A stretch of DNA of 64,000 nucleotides, taken from contig NZ_AMZN01000050.1 in NCBI RefSeq assembly GCF_000331535.1, positions 17,740 to 81,739 on the forward strand, in the 5' to 3' direction. The translations under genes and the position numbers were made by a program. Below, piece after piece: positions 63,640 to 64,000 of the stretch (positions are counted from its first letter, which is position 1; the number at the start of each line of letters is the position of its first letter). The stretch is from Fulvivirga imtechensis AK7. Its GTDB lineage: Bacteria > Bacteroidota > Bacteroidia > Cytophagales > Cyclobacteriaceae. Under the pieces are notes generated by a model, which saw only the letters and a program-made list of their open reading frames with translations, made no database searches and was not told the DNA's origin.

Positions 63640-64000
63640 AATTTTAGTTTTAGAAGAAGAAGCAAATACCTTGCTAAATAAAGCTACTATTGATTGTGCT
63701 GGTTTTGGTTTATTCTGAAAAAGGCTACTGAGTAACCGGAAACGCTACTTTTAATGGAGTTGTTGTAATGAAACATTTTATTAATCAGTGTTTGTAAGAA
63801 AACTCACGAACTTATCGTCATTGCGAACGAAGTGCGGCAATCCCCTCTTCTTTAACGCACTTTAAGAGGGGGATCGCTTCGATTCCTCCCCGTGGCGAGC
63901 CCCATAGCCGTTAACTTAAGAGAATAACGAGCCCAGAGGGGGTAAATCTTTGTAGCCCGGGGTGAAGCCCCGGGTTTAAACGAGAAGTTGAGTGTGCCAT
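63640..64000. other. Right end of the window: repeat and hairpin, no gene
   Basis: Apart from the family A repeat (63781-63903) the stretch holds a self-complementary CCCGGGGTGAAGCCCCGGG at 63957-63975 followed by TTTAAA, in a context (GTAGCCCGGGG) that looks like another dispersed small repeat. No gene supported. Confidence 0.5.
63781..63903. repeat. Family A repeat, inverted and incomplete copy
   Basis: TTAATCAGTGTTTGTAAGAA is nearly the outer end of the 35676-35842 element; the rest, including CATTGCGAACGAAGTGCGGC and GGATCGCTTCGATTCCTCCC, matches that element's reverse complement from 35842 down to about 35728. The other end is missing or divergent after 63903. Confidence 0.8.

Noticed and set aside
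63841..63960. tRNA-like stretch with TTCGATTCC near the right end
   Set aside because: The sequence is part of the family A repeat and does not fold as a cloverleaf.

Overview
The window is chromosomal DNA of a member of the Bacteroidota, most likely a Cytophagales-type marine or soil bacterium; genus is not resolved. The signs are a promoter of the TTTG-N19-TAnnTTTG type (35067-35097), very few Shine-Dalgarno sequences apart from a near-perfect one before rpsU, a NusB-containing protein of 380 residues, families typical of the phylum (DUF4293, DUF2911, YwqK/MORN proteins, PD40-OmpA proteins, pinensin-type leader peptides) and dispersed palindromic repeats between genes. No rRNA, tRNA, CRISPR array, insertion sequence or prophage was seen.

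Layout. 1-1721: feoA and the 5' part of feoB (ferrous iron uptake), leftward. 1959-5133: accessory block with a toxin-like protein carrying an eCIS-type N-terminal leader, a hydrolase/sigma factor/membrane protein set with overlapping genes, and a broken DUF433-DUF5615 toxin-antitoxin pair. 5665-15048: metabolism and cell maintenance (DUF2071 protein, oligopeptidase B, a 45-residue conserved peptide gene, M20 peptidase, hydrolase, dxs, scpA, flippase-like protein). 15367-20338: a secreted two-repeat protein, a TPR/HTH regulator and a compact peptide locus: two double-glycine-leader, cysteine-rich precursor peptides flanking one gene that fuses a degenerate C39-like domain, a VKOR-type quinone-linked disulfide generator and a DsbA-like thioredoxin. 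20461-25984: leftward housekeeping cluster nusB-ytxH-DUF1573-yajC-ybbR-coaE, with leucine dehydrogenase upstream. 26205-35055: two MsbA-like ABC exporters, a PIN toxin-antitoxin pair, two paralogous beta-barrel-like proteins, truA, a CAT-like acyltransferase and a thiolase. 35124-45886: DUF4293, htpG, FAD oxidoreductase, receiver-like protein, aspartic protease with PDZ, a stripped-down FtsX-like protein, LOG, RidA, MORN and DUF2911 proteins. 45883-50907: divergent PD40-CRD-OmpA-like gene and exported WD40-caspase gene. 51033-63639: hydrolase, DUF2905, AraC regulator, RsmI-like methylase, metK, rpsU-xerC-raiA, acyl-CoA dehydrogenase, ugd-uxs-DUF2461 and a lipoprotein.

The most interesting system is the disulfide-peptide locus at 18195-20338. 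The sequence suggests two small secreted peptides (six and four cysteines in their cores) whose disulfides are put in by the fused enzyme; no lanthipeptide synthetase, radical SAM enzyme or peptidase-containing exporter is nearby, so export would need a transporter encoded elsewhere. The second point of interest is the orphan effector-like protein at 1959-2597. Other notable features are the strong SD of rpsU followed by a terminator that runs into the xerC start codon, three dispersed palindromic repeat families, and an OmpA-like domain that has lost its usual peptidoglycan-binding residues and gained an acidic insert.
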